Notes: a model not told the origin generated them from the letters alone. Positions 1 to 5,244 are shown, counted from the stretch's first letter. The stretch: 5,244 nucleotides of DNA from Flavisolibacter sp. (GCA_025936195.1 JAICTW010000249.1:1-5244), one strand, 5' to 3'. Translations and numbers: made by a program.

Positions 1-1
1 C

Positions 2-307
2 ACTAAGGGCAGTAATAAGGATACTACAACGAACACCAACAATAACGACCTCACTTGTACCGGAACAAAATCATTTGCCACAGATGTCAATCCGATATTT
101 CAAAGTATTTGCAGTAATTCCGGTTGTCATGATGCAGCGAGTGTGAACGGCCCCGGCCCTTTAATTACTTATCAGCAAGTGTTCAATGCAAGAACGGCTA
201 TACGCACTGCTGTTTCCAGCGGCATTATGCCAAAGAATACAACGCTAACGGCCACTCAAAAAACTAACATTCTCTGCTGGTTTGACAATGGTGCACCCAA
301 CAACTAA
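2..307 (+). CDS. C-terminal part of a small secreted c-type-cytochrome-like protein (5' end outside window)
   Basis: The reading frame is open from the left edge (first full codon at 2) to TAA at 305-307 and gives 101 visible residues. The start and any signal peptide or lipobox lie outside the window. Residues 1-18 are a Thr/Asn/Asp/Lys-rich linker, typical of the spacer between a lipid anchor and a folded domain. The domain follows: NPIFQSIC..., a CX4CH motif (C37-SNSG-C42-H43), a GPGPLITYQQV segment, and an MP pair (M76) that could be the distal heme ligand. The protein ends CWFDNGAPNN. This order (CX4CH, MP, WxDNGAPNN tail) matches small single-heme cytochrome-like proteins common in Bacteroidota. 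C19 and C92 are additional cysteines that could form a disulfide. Covalent heme binding is inferred: the usual motif is CXXCH, and CX4CH is a known but rarer variant. An extracytoplasmic location is likely but not visible. Confidence 0.75.
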   Translation, partial: TKGSNKDTTTNTNNNDLTCTGTKSFATDVNPIFQSICSNSGCHDAASVNGPGPLITYQQVFNARTAIRTAVSSGIMPKNTTLTATQKTNILCWFDNGAPNN

Positions 308-325
308 CGATTAACGTGAGATGGT

Positions 326-349
326 TTCGTAATTTTACGAATTATTTTT
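326..349 (+). terminator. Weak intrinsic terminator after the cytochrome-like gene
   Basis: TTCGTA (326-331) pairs with TACGAA (336-341) across a 4-nt loop and is followed by TTATTTTT (342-349). It sits 19 bases after the cytochrome-like stop codon. The stem has only two G-C pairs, so termination would be weak. Position and T-tract favour the call. Confidence 0.5.
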
Positions 350-429
350 CGGAAGTTTTCTTAAGAAGAGATGAGTGTTTTACCTGAGCTTAAGTAAATA
401 CCATAAAATCAAAATAGGGCATTTCTGCA

Positions 430-461
430 ATTGTCCAGCATCGTTAGTAACCCTACTTTTG
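430..461 (+). promoter_or_regulatory. Bacteroidota-type promoter (-33 ATTG, -7 TACTTTTG)
   Basis: TACTTTTG at 454-461 matches the Bacteroidota primary-sigma -7 consensus TAnnTTTG at every fixed position. ATTG at 430-433 supplies the TTG core of the -33 element, with a 20-base spacer, within the usual range. Transcription would start around 465-469. No protein gene begins downstream on this strand, so the promoter appears to drive a non-coding transcript ending at the terminator at 739-768. The call rests on sequence match only. Confidence 0.5.
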
Positions 462-465
462 TATC

Positions 466-610
466 AGAAGTTGATTGATATTTAATCAATCATTCAGTAT
501 CCTGAAAACGAAAAACCAAATCAATATCCTGAAAACTAAATCGTCCAGAAAAGAGAATGAATCCAAGTATCCGAAAAACCAAAACTAAAATCCAGTATCA
601 GTCAACTTCT
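466..610. repeat. 17-bp imperfect inverted repeat enclosing 111 bp
   Basis: The left arm 466-482 (AGAAGTTGATTGATATT) and the reverse complement of the right arm 594-610 (AGAAGTTGACTGATACT) agree at 15 of 17 positions. Both differences are transitions that stay paired as G-U in + strand RNA. Outside the arms the match stops. It may be the closing stem of an RNA or the remnant ends of a small non-autonomous element. No flanking target duplication is evident. Confidence 0.6.
496..599. repeat. Degenerate direct repeats of the A(G/A)TATCC(T)GAAAA type
   Basis: TATCCTGAAAAC occurs exactly at 498-509 and 525-536. TATCCGAAAAAC at 568-579 is a near copy, and AGTATC at 594-599 starts a decayed fourth. 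Start-to-start spacings are about 27, 43 and 26. The copies are interleaved with GAAAAACCAAA (510-520 and 573-583) and (A)AAACTAAA (533-540 and 581-588). The block is A-rich and C-containing but G-poor on the + strand. It could be slipped or duplicated intergenic sequence, or repeated binding sites in an RNA. Confidence 0.5.
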
Positions 611-680
611 TTAACCATCCAATTCCATAGAAAGCCCGTTTTAAATCCGAATCCCTAAGAATCTTATCCAATCCTTTGAA

Positions 681-729
681 AAGACGAAAGGCGTCCGTTT
701 CCTTGAAAAAAACCTGAACAAAACGCCTT
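681..729 (-). terminator. Possible weak terminator for the - strand 86-aa gene
   Basis: On the - strand AAGGCGT (729-723) can pair with ACGCCTT (694-688), and the stem is followed by TTCGTCTTTTC. The loop is large (28 nt) and U-rich, and the distance from the stop codon at 767 is about 40 bases, so the call is tentative. The same arms could be a hairpin within the candidate + strand RNA. Confidence 0.25.
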
Positions 730-738
730 AGATAATTG

Positions 739-768
739 TCCCTCCAATACCCGGGGGGATTTTTATTT
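739..768 (+). terminator. Strong + strand intrinsic terminator
   Basis: TCCCTCC (739-745) pairs with GGGGGGA (753-759) over seven base pairs, one of them U-G, around the loop AATACCC. It is followed directly by TTTTTATTT (760-768). The T-tract exists only on the + strand, so it ends rightward transcription just where the convergent 86-aa gene stops (767-769). The cytochrome-like gene ended 430 bases earlier and has its own candidate terminator, so this one implies a separate rightward transcript. Confidence 0.65.
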
Positions 769-1027
769 AGTTGATTTCAAACAAGCTGTCAATTTCAATC
801 AGCGATAAATAAGGCTCCAGTTCCTCCAGTGAATGAAAAGCCTTCAGAAATAAAGGGTCCTCTGTTATTTTATCAAAATAAATTTCCACGTAAAAATCAT
901 TCAACGCATACAGCTCAATGTTCAGCTCAGATGTTTGCCTTATGAGATCAAGATATACACCCCATTGCAATAGCACTTCTGCCTGCATATCACACGAAAG
1001 CATTTTAAACGTGTTGAAAGATATCAT
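767..1027 (-). CDS. Small conserved-type hypothetical protein, 86 aa
   Basis: The frame runs from ATG at 1027-1025 to TAA at 769-767. The protein is acidic, has no signal peptide or membrane segment, and so is probably cytoplasmic. Its core (about residues 36-80), ELYALNDFYVEIYFD...FHSLEELEPYLSLIEIDSLF, resembles small uncharacterised Bacteroidota proteins with a DFYVEV(W/Y)(Y/F) strand followed by a short helix and a PYL segment. I recall this pattern but cannot name a family or function. Two cysteine-free halves flank a hydrophobic strand, and only Cys12 is present. No Shine-Dalgarno motif precedes the start, as expected in this phylum. It is transcribed away from hpf with 90 bases between the two start codons, so the promoters may overlap. 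The opposite-strand frame at 918-1109 is a shadow. Confidence 0.7.
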   Translation of the reverse strand: MISFNTFKMLSCDMQAEVLLQWGVYLDLIRQTSELNIELYALNDFYVEIYFDKITEDPLFLKAFHSLEELEPYLSLIEIDSLFEIN

Positions 1028-1117
1028 TAACCAGTTATTAAAAATATTGTGCCGTCCGGTTCATAAGCAAATCATGGCACTGTGGTATGATAATGGTAGA
1101 TTCTTTTAAAAAACCAT

Positions 1118-1438
1118 ATGGATGTTATCATACAATCGCTTGGATTTAAAGCCGGAGAAGACCTGGAAAGTTTTGTGCGTGAAAAACTAACGAAGCTCAC
1201 ACCCGGTGATGATATTATCCGGGCAAACGTGACAATGTATTTTGGCGCTGACAAAAATACACCGGAAACATTTTGCGAGATAAGGTTAGAGGTTCCGGGC
1301 AATGATCTTTTTGTAAAGGAAAGTGCACGGGACGACTTTGAACAGGCCGTGGAAACAACAGTAAACAAATTGCAGAGCATTCTTCGCAAGGCAAAAGAAA
1401 AACAGGTTGATCAATGGCATGGAAGGACTAACTCTTAA
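1118..1438 (+). CDS. hpf: Ribosome hibernation promoting factor, short form (HPF/RaiA family)
   Basis: The 106-aa product has the HPF/RaiA (YfiA) beta-alpha-beta-beta-beta-alpha order. A strand (DVIIQSLGF, residues 2-10) is followed by helix EDLESFVREKLTKL (14-27), strands around IIRANVTMYFG (33-43) and TFCEIRLEVPGNDLFVKESA (51-70), then helix DDFEQAVETTVNKLQSILRKAKEKQ (72-96). The EVPGNDLFVKE segment and the basic final helix (R90, K91, K93, K95) are family hallmarks. These proteins bind the 30S subunit across the mRNA and tRNA channel in stationary phase and inactivate ribosomes. This is the short form: the C-terminal dimerisation domain of long HPF is absent, as in many Bacteroidota. The ATG at 1118 is preceded by an A-rich stretch (TTTTAAAAAACC) rather than a Shine-Dalgarno motif. 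The gene is monocistronic and ends at a terminator shared with hemN. Confidence 0.88.
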   Translation: MDVIIQSLGFKAGEDLESFVREKLTKLTPGDDIIRANVTMYFGADKNTPETFCEIRLEVPGNDLFVKESARDDFEQAVETTVNKLQSILRKAKEKQVDQWHGRTNS

Positions 1439-1444
1439 AAACAA

Positions 1445-1470
1445 AACCGCCTTCATCGGCGGTTATTTTT
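1445..1470. terminator. Bidirectional intrinsic terminator between hpf and hemN
   Basis: AACCGCC (1445-1451) pairs perfectly with GGCGGTT (1458-1464) across a 6-nt loop (TTCATC). Rightward, the stem is followed by ATTTTT (1465-1470). Leftward, the - strand continues GGCGGTTTTGTTTTTAAG, also U-rich. It lies 6 bases after the hpf stop and 18 bases beyond the hemN stop, so it can serve both convergent genes. Confidence 0.85.
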
Positions 1471-1488
1471 AAAACTGCTATTATAAAA

Positions 1489-2862
1489 TTAAATAGCCTT
1501 ACTAAAAATGTTCTTTCCGTCCTTTGTGCCCTTCTGAAGATAAAGATCGAATGCGCTGCAAATATTCCTTAAAAAATTATGGCCCTGCGGTGTTACGCTC
1601 AATCCATATTTATCCCACACGATAAGTTTATCTTTTTCAAGTTCCATGAGTACGGGAAAAGTATACTGCTCCAGTGTAGGCAGATGTTTTTCCGAAAAAA
1701 AGACTTCGCCCTTACAAATAATGTCCAGAATGTATCTGCGGAAGACTTCATCTTCTGTGCTTAAGAAATAACCTTTTTTAATGGCGAGCTTGTTTGCATT
1801 TACCGCAGCATAATAATCATGCAATGATTTTTCATTTTGGGCAAAAGCATTGCCCGTATCACTGATGCTTGACACACCAAGTCCTAATAAAAATTTTGTT
1901 GACTGCGTAGTGTAGCCCATAAAATTGCGGTGCAATCTTCCCTCAGTCCATGCTTTGTACAAATCGTCGGTAGGTAAAGCAAAATGATCCATACCTATAT
2001 CGACATAACCATTCTTTGTCAGCAATTCTTTTCCTGTCAGGTATAAAGAAATTTTTTCTTCTGCCGAAGGCAAATGCGATTCATCGAACAGGCGCTGTGC
2101 CTTACTGGTCCAGGGAACGTGAGCATAGCTATAAAATGCAATTCGGTCAGGTCTCAATTCAATGACCTGATTGATGGTCCTTTCAATGCTTTCCAAGGTT
2201 TGAAGAGGCAATCCATAAATGAGGTCAAAATTCACAGATTCAAAGCCAATGCTTCTTGCCGTTTCTGTTGCACGTTTTACATTTTCAAACGGTTGAATGC
2301 GGTTAATGATCCGTTGCACATCTGGATCATTATCCTGTACGCCATAGCTAATACGACGGAACCCCAGATCGAATAGCATTTTTAAATGTTCCTCTGTTGT
2401 ATTGTTGGGATGGCCTTCAATACTGAACTCATGCTTCGGATGAATAATGCTGCTTTTAAAAATAAAATTTATTAGCCGCTGAAGATTTTTCGGACTAAAA
2501 AAAGTTGGCGTGCCACCGCCTAAATGCAACTCACGGATCACCGGGGTTTGCTTCATCAATCTGCGGTAGATCAACCATTCTTTTTCTATAGCCAATAAAT
2601 ATTCATCTTCTACTTTATGATTGGTGGTGATCTTTTTATTGCAACCACAATACGTGCAAAGCGATTCGCAAAAAGGCAAATGCATATAAAGGCTTATGCC
2701 GTTTACATAATTCTGCTCTTCAAATTTGTTTCTGAATACTTGTTTCCATTGGTCAACGTCAATCTGTTCTTTCCAGAAAGGAACCGTAGGATAGCTGGTG
2801 TACCTGGGCACTGGTTGATTGTACTTTCTCACTAACACCGAATTGAGTTTTTCAGCTTCCAT
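1489..2862 (-). CDS. hemN: Oxygen-independent coproporphyrinogen III oxidase (radical SAM, HemN)
   Basis: HemN converts coproporphyrinogen III to protoporphyrinogen IX by two radical decarboxylations using SAM and a [4Fe-4S] cluster. It is the oxygen-independent step of heme synthesis in the cytoplasm. The 457-aa length equals that of E. coli HemN. Visible motifs: PRYTSYPT (19-26), YMHLPFCESLCTYCGC (59-74) with the CX3CX2C cluster ligands C65, C69, C72 and the HemN-specific C74, GGGTPT (115-120) for SAM, FDLIYGLPLQT (212-222), GMDHFALP (290-297), RNFMGYTTQ (312-320) and a C-terminal RNICSAFDLYL (432-442). These C-terminal features separate true HemN from HemW/HemZ-like proteins. The SIEGHPNNTT stretch (147-156) replaces SIEVDPRE of E. 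coli, a Bacteroidota-style variant. The ATG at 2862 lacks a Shine-Dalgarno motif. The gene lies 157 bases downstream of a Crp/Fnr-type response regulator on the same strand, its likely regulator by context. Confidence 0.95.
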   Translation of the reverse strand: MEAEKLNSVLVRKYNQPVPRYTSYPTVPFWKEQIDVDQWKQVFRNKFEEQNYVNGISLYMHLPFCESLCTYCGCNKKITTNHKVEDEYLLAIEKEWLIYRRLMKQTPVIRELHLGGGTPTFFSPKNLQRLINFIFKSSIIHPKHEFSIEGHPNNTTEEHLKMLFDLGFRRISYGVQDNDPDVQRIINRIQPFENVKRATETARSIGFESVNFDLIYGLPLQTLESIERTINQVIELRPDRIAFYSYAHVPWTSKAQRLFDESHLPSAEEKISLYLTGKELLTKNGYVDIGMDHFALPTDDLYKAWTEGRLHRNFMGYTTQSTKFLLGLGVSSISDTGNAFAQNEKSLHDYYAAVNANKLAIKKGYFLSTEDEVFRRYILDIICKGEVFFSEKHLPTLEQYTFPVLMELEKDKLIVWDKYGLSVTPQGHNFLRNICSAFDLYLQKGTKDGKNIFSKAI

Positions 2863-2929
2863 GTTGCGAATGTAGATTTTCAGAAAAAGAAAAAAGCTGA
2901 TGCTGGTTATGTAAATGCAGGAGTTTAAT

Positions 2930-2974
2930 CACCTCACCCTAAAGGTGGAAAAGGAAGACCTTTGCACAGCAAAG
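2930..2974 (-). promoter_or_regulatory. Nested inverted repeats upstream of hemN; candidate operator or leader structure
   Basis: CTTTGC-ACA-GCAAAG (2960-2974) is a perfect 15-bp palindrome. On the - strand its second arm extends into AAAGGT (2963-2958), which can pair instead with ACCTTT (2946-2941). That segment in turn overlaps CACCT (2947-2943), which can pair with AGGTG (2934-2930). The sites lie 68-112 bases upstream of the hemN start. The palindrome could be a regulator site or a weak regulator-gene terminator. No TTGAT-N4-ATCAA Fnr box and no clean TAnnTTTG promoter was found in 2863-3019. Confidence 0.35.
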
Positions 2975-3019
2975 ACTTATTTAACTATTCATCTCTTTTC
3001 CAACGATCAATGTGGCGGG

Positions 3020-4078
3020 TCAGTATAACAAATTCTTCAATTTCTCTACATTATTCACAATGATCTTTCCGCTTTTAATATCAATATGTTTCTCTGCCTT
3101 AAAATCACTAAGTGTTCTGATCAGCGACTCCGTTGCTGTACCTACATATTGGGCAATATCTTCCCTTGAAATTTCAATTGGACTTGTCTGCTCTTTCAAA
3201 CGGAATTTTTCCACAATATCCACCAATGCTTTTGCCACCCTTTTTCGCAGGGAGCTATACGCAAGATTGAGCAAACGGTCTTCTTTCTCTTTCACGTTTT
3301 GAGTGATAATATGAATAAATTTCGAAGCAATACTGATGTCACTGTACACCATTTTCAAAAAATCATCTTTGGGTATCATCATAATTTCAGCATCTTCCAA
3401 AATAGTAGCGCTGTCATCATAATTCGAATCTTCAATCAATGCCGTGTAGCCAATGAAATCTCCGTCGCTGTATAAATTGGTAATGTACTCCTTACCATCT
3501 TCGTGCGATTTATATGCTTTTACTTTCCCTTTCATGAGATAATACAAAAAACGGGGACGCTTGCCTTCCTGATAAAGCATTTGCTTCTTGTCGTAGTTCT
3601 CAACGGCATACTGTTCGGAAAGCTTTTCAATTAATCCGGTGCTTTTTACATCCTTCAAAAATTGGGTTAAACCTTGTGGTGATGAAGAATAATTCTGCTC
3701 CAGTATCTGCGATTTTCGTAAACGTACTTCAACAGCATTCAGCAATTCAATATCTTCAAAAGGTTTGGTGATGTAATCATCCGCTCCCATTTCCATTCCT
3801 TTTCTGAAATCGCCGCGTTCTGTTTTTGCAGTCAGAAAAATAAAAGGGATGTTTTGCGTATCAGGATTCTTTCTTAGCAAATGCAAAACACCATAGCCGT
3901 CCAGTTCAGGCATCATAATATCGCAAACAATTACGGAAGGCTTTTCTCTTACGGCAATCTCCACTCCCTGCTTTCCATTTTCTGCAGTGTAGGTTTTATA
4001 TCCTGCCAGTTCTAAAATTTCGGCTGTGTTTTCTCTGATGTCTGTGTTGTCGTCAATTACAAGGATCGTTTTTTCCAT
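3020..4078 (-). CDS. Response regulator: receiver + cyclic-nucleotide-binding fold + Crp/Fnr HTH
   Basis: The 352-aa protein begins with a complete receiver domain (about 3-120): acidic pair D9/D10, phospho-acceptor D53 in VCDIMMPELDG, T83 and K105 in TKPF. A linker (about 121-145) leads to a Crp-type beta-roll (about 148-255, with LYYLMKGKVKAYK and NLYSDGDFIGY). A long helix and Crp/Fnr winged HTH follow (about 262-345, ISREDIAQYVGTATESLIRTLSDFK). The recognition helix keeps E317 and R321 at the spacing used by Crp and Fnr to read a TGA half-site. The roll has GDFIG...DDSAT where cAMP-binding Crp has an Arg before Ser-Ala, so cAMP binding is doubtful. No Fnr-type N-terminal cysteine cluster is present. 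Control by phosphorylation is inferred. Its ATG directly abuts the kinase stop (TAAATG), so translation is probably coupled. hemN lies downstream on the same strand. Confidence 0.92.
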   Translation of the reverse strand: MEKTILVIDDNTDIRENTAEILELAGYKTYTAENGKQGVEIAVREKPSVIVCDIMMPELDGYGVLHLLRKNPDTQNIPFIFLTAKTERGDFRKGMEMGADDYITKPFEDIELLNAVEVRLRKSQILEQNYSSSPQGLTQFLKDVKSTGLIEKLSEQYAVENYDKKQMLYQEGKRPRFLYYLMKGKVKAYKSHEDGKEYITNLYSDGDFIGYTALIEDSNYDDSATILEDAEIMMIPKDDFLKMVYSDISIASKFIHIITQNVKEKEDRLLNLAYSSLRKRVAKALVDIVEKFRLKEQTSPIEISREDIAQYVGTATESLIRTLSDFKAEKHIDIKSGKIIVNNVEKLKNLLY

Positions 4079-5244
4079 TTATGAATAATTTACGGGAATT
4101 GTAAATGTAATGATTGTACCTTTTCCTAATTCACTTTTCAAATTTACTTCACCACCCAACAGATCTAAATACCTTTTTACAATATGAAGCCCAAGGCCCG
4201 TGCCCTGTATGTTCAATGCATTTTTTCCACGGAAGAAAGAAGAAAACAAATGCGCCTGGTCTTCATCGGAAATGCCAATTCCTTCATCTCTCACCGATAG
4301 CACGGCGAGATCTTCTTTTACATTGCTGTTGACATGAATGGTTTTCCCTTCGTCTGAAAATTTGATGGCGTTGGATATAAGGTTGATCAGAATATTTTTG
4401 ATCAGCTTCTTATCGCTTTCAATTACATCCGGACCCAAATGTTCATACGCAATTTGCTGGTCTTTTTTGACAAGACCCTTCATTTCATCAATAGTATCAC
4501 AAGTCAATTCTGTAAGATTGAGTTCTGCAAACTCAGCTCCCACCTTTCCTTCATCCAGTTTGCCCAGGGAAAGAAAATCGTCCAGCAGATCATTCAAATG
4601 TTTGACCGATCCTTTTATTTTTTCAATATGCCTTTGCCGCTTGTCCTGCTCTTCGGAAGTTGTATATCTTGATAAAAGCGATGCTGAGGAAAGTACTGTG
4701 CTCAGCGGTGTTCTGAATTCGTGCGAAGCCATTGAAACAAAACGGCTTTTAATTTCATTTAATTGTCTTTCTTTATCCAACGCTTCACTTAGTTCTTCCT
4801 GTGATTGTTCCAGCCTTTGCAAGGCCTCTTTTAAGATCACTGTTCTTTCTTCCACCTTGGCTTCCAGCTCGGCATTGAGCTTGCGCATTTCATCCGACAC
4901 CCTTTCCAGTTGCTTTTGCTGTTTGATCATGTTTTGCTCAATCTCTTTCCGGTGGGTAATATCCACAATAAAAGCAATGACAAAGCGGTCGTTATTTTGA
5001 AGATATGTACTCAGGCTCACCTCCACCGGAAAGCGTATGCTGCCTTTCTTCTGCCCAAACAATTCACGGCCATGACCCATGATGCGGTTTCGTGGATCCT
5101 GGTAAAAACCATTTCTTAATTGTACATGGCTGTACCGGTATTCATTTGGAATAAGCATTTCAATTGTTTGCCCGATCATTTCTCCGGAATCATAACCAAA
5201 CATTTTACAGGCCGAAGGAGTGACCAATACTATTGTTCCCTGGC
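4079..5244 (-). CDS. PAS-domain sensor histidine kinase (N-terminus outside window)
   Basis: The frame is open through the right edge. A start at the TTG codon 5227-5225 would cut a PAS domain in its first strand, and the codons before it (QGTIV) continue the PAS pattern, so the gene extends beyond the window. The 387 visible residues give a PAS/PAC domain (about 1-98; FGY, IGQ, LIPNEYRYSH, FPVEVSLS, DITHRKEIEQ), a coiled coil (about 100-160), a HisKA domain with H-box FVSMASHEFRTPLS (phospho-His174, codon 4723-4721), and a HATPase domain. The HATPase has N-box LINLISNAIKF (N291), G1 box RDEGIGIS (D319), F-box LFSSFFRG and G2 box GTGLGLHIV. All catalytic boxes are intact. No membrane segment is visible, so sensing may be cytoplasmic, although upstream domains are unknown. 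It is the presumed phosphodonor of the abutting response regulator. The signal is unknown; a redox or gas cue is only a guess from hemN. Confidence 0.93.
   Translation of the reverse strand, partial: QGTIVLVTPSACKMFGYDSGEMIGQTIEMLIPNEYRYSHVQLRNGFYQDPRNRIMGHGRELFGQKKGSIRFPVEVSLSTYLQNNDRFVIAFIVDITHRKEIEQNMIKQQKQLERVSDEMRKLNAELEAKVEERTVILKEALQRLEQSQEELSEALDKERQLNEIKSRFVSMASHEFRTPLSTVLSSASLLSRYTTSEEQDKRQRHIEKIKGSVKHLNDLLDDFLSLGKLDEGKVGAEFAELNLTELTCDTIDEMKGLVKKDQQIAYEHLGPDVIESDKKLIKNILINLISNAIKFSDEGKTIHVNSNVKEDLAVLSVRDEGIGISDEDQAHLFSSFFRGKNALNIQGTGLGLHIVKRYLDLLGGEVNLKSELGKGTIITFTIPVNYS

Larger units (their letters stand above)
467..768 (+). ncRNA. Candidate ~300-nt non-coding RNA between a promoter and an intrinsic terminator
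   Basis: Seen directly: a good Bacteroidota promoter ends at 461, a strong + strand terminator lies at 739-768, and no credible protein gene lies between them. The 5' part (466-482) can pair with 594-610 over 17 positions including two G-U pairs, enclosing an A-rich, mostly unpaired interior. It can instead form a local hairpin at 472-492. A smaller hairpin is possible in the 3' half (GACG 683-686 with CGTC 692-695), as is AAGGCGT (688-694) with ACGCCTT (723-729). I could not match it to RNase P RNA, tmRNA or SRP RNA by their conserved core motifs. The 6S class, which is defined by structure, cannot be excluded. It could also be read-through leader or decayed sequence. Function unknown. Confidence 0.35.

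Noticed and set aside
557..658. A 33-codon ATG frame on the + strand (MNPSIRKTKTKIQYQ...) preceded by AAAAGAGA
   Set aside because: It runs through the degenerate repeat block and inverted-repeat arm, and its composition simply reflects A-rich DNA. No conserved peptide pattern is visible, though a tiny peptide cannot be excluded.
467..768. RNase P RNA, tmRNA or SRP RNA
   Set aside because: The conserved cores of these RNAs (for example GGAAAGTCCGGGC of RNase P RNA) are absent, and the region is A-rich with little compact structure.
1028..1117. Promoters for hpf and the divergent 86-aa gene
   Set aside because: Only partial matches exist (TAGATTCT on +, ATGATTTG on -). Neither has all fixed positions of the Bacteroidota consensus, so no promoter is called.
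1072..1389. A 105-codon open frame on the - strand opposite hpf
   Set aside because: It is fully antisense to a recognised HPF/RaiA gene and has no recognisable motif.
2863..3019. Fnr box (TTGAT-N4-ATCAA) or TAnnTTTG promoter upstream of hemN
   Set aside because: The closest matches (TTGATCGTTGG near 3010 and AGTCTTTG near 2977) lack the second half-site or the TA of the -7 element.
4338..5000. A 220-codon open frame on the + strand opposite the kinase gene
   Set aside because: It is Ser/Cys/Leu-rich, low-complexity, and antisense to the well-supported HisKA and HATPase domains; it is a shadow frame.
5225..5227. TTG as the start codon of the histidine kinase
   Set aside because: The frame remains open to the window edge and the preceding residues QGTIV continue the first PAS strand, so the gene is simply cut by the window.
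1..5244. CRISPR array, tRNA or rRNA gene, insertion sequence or phage gene
   Set aside because: No regular spacer-repeat array, cloverleaf, rRNA segment, transposase motif or phage-type protein was recognised in any part of the window.

Overview
The window looks like chromosomal DNA of a Bacteroidota bacterium, plausibly Chitinophagaceae-like. This rests on the moderately AT-rich composition, A-rich start regions without Shine-Dalgarno motifs, a good match to the Bacteroidota -33/-7 promoter (TTG...TAnnTTTG), a Bacteroidota-style HemN variant (SIEGHPNNTT), a small secreted cytochrome ending WFDNGAPNN, and a response regulator that fuses a receiver to a Crp/Fnr module. The genus assignment is an inference.

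Layout. Bases 2-307 are the 3' end of a small c-type-cytochrome-like protein on the + strand, followed by a weak terminator. Bases 308-766 contain no convincing protein gene. They hold a near-perfect Bacteroidota promoter (430-461), an A-rich block of degenerate repeats inside a 17-bp imperfect inverted repeat (466-610), and a strong + strand intrinsic terminator (739-768). Together these suggest an undescribed ~300-nt RNA transcription unit. A convergent 86-aa conserved-type hypothetical protein lies on the - strand (767-1027). It is divergent from a short ribosome hibernation factor (hpf/raiA family, 1118-1438, +). Between hpf and the oppositely oriented hemN is a compact bidirectional terminator (1445-1470).

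The rest of the window is read on the - strand in the order sensor kinase (entering from the right edge, 5244-4079), response regulator (4078-3020), hemN (2862-1489). The kinase stop and regulator start abut as TAAATG, so the two form a translationally coupled two-component pair. The regulator is receiver + cyclic-nucleotide-binding fold + Crp-type HTH, with neither the Fnr iron-sulfur cysteines nor the usual cAMP-binding arginine. A 157-bp gap with short nested inverted repeats separates it from hemN, the oxygen-independent coproporphyrinogen III oxidase. The arrangement suggests that phosphorylation replaces ligand binding as the input to an Fnr-like regulator, and that hemN, and so heme synthesis at low oxygen, is a likely target. 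That functional link is an inference from gene order.
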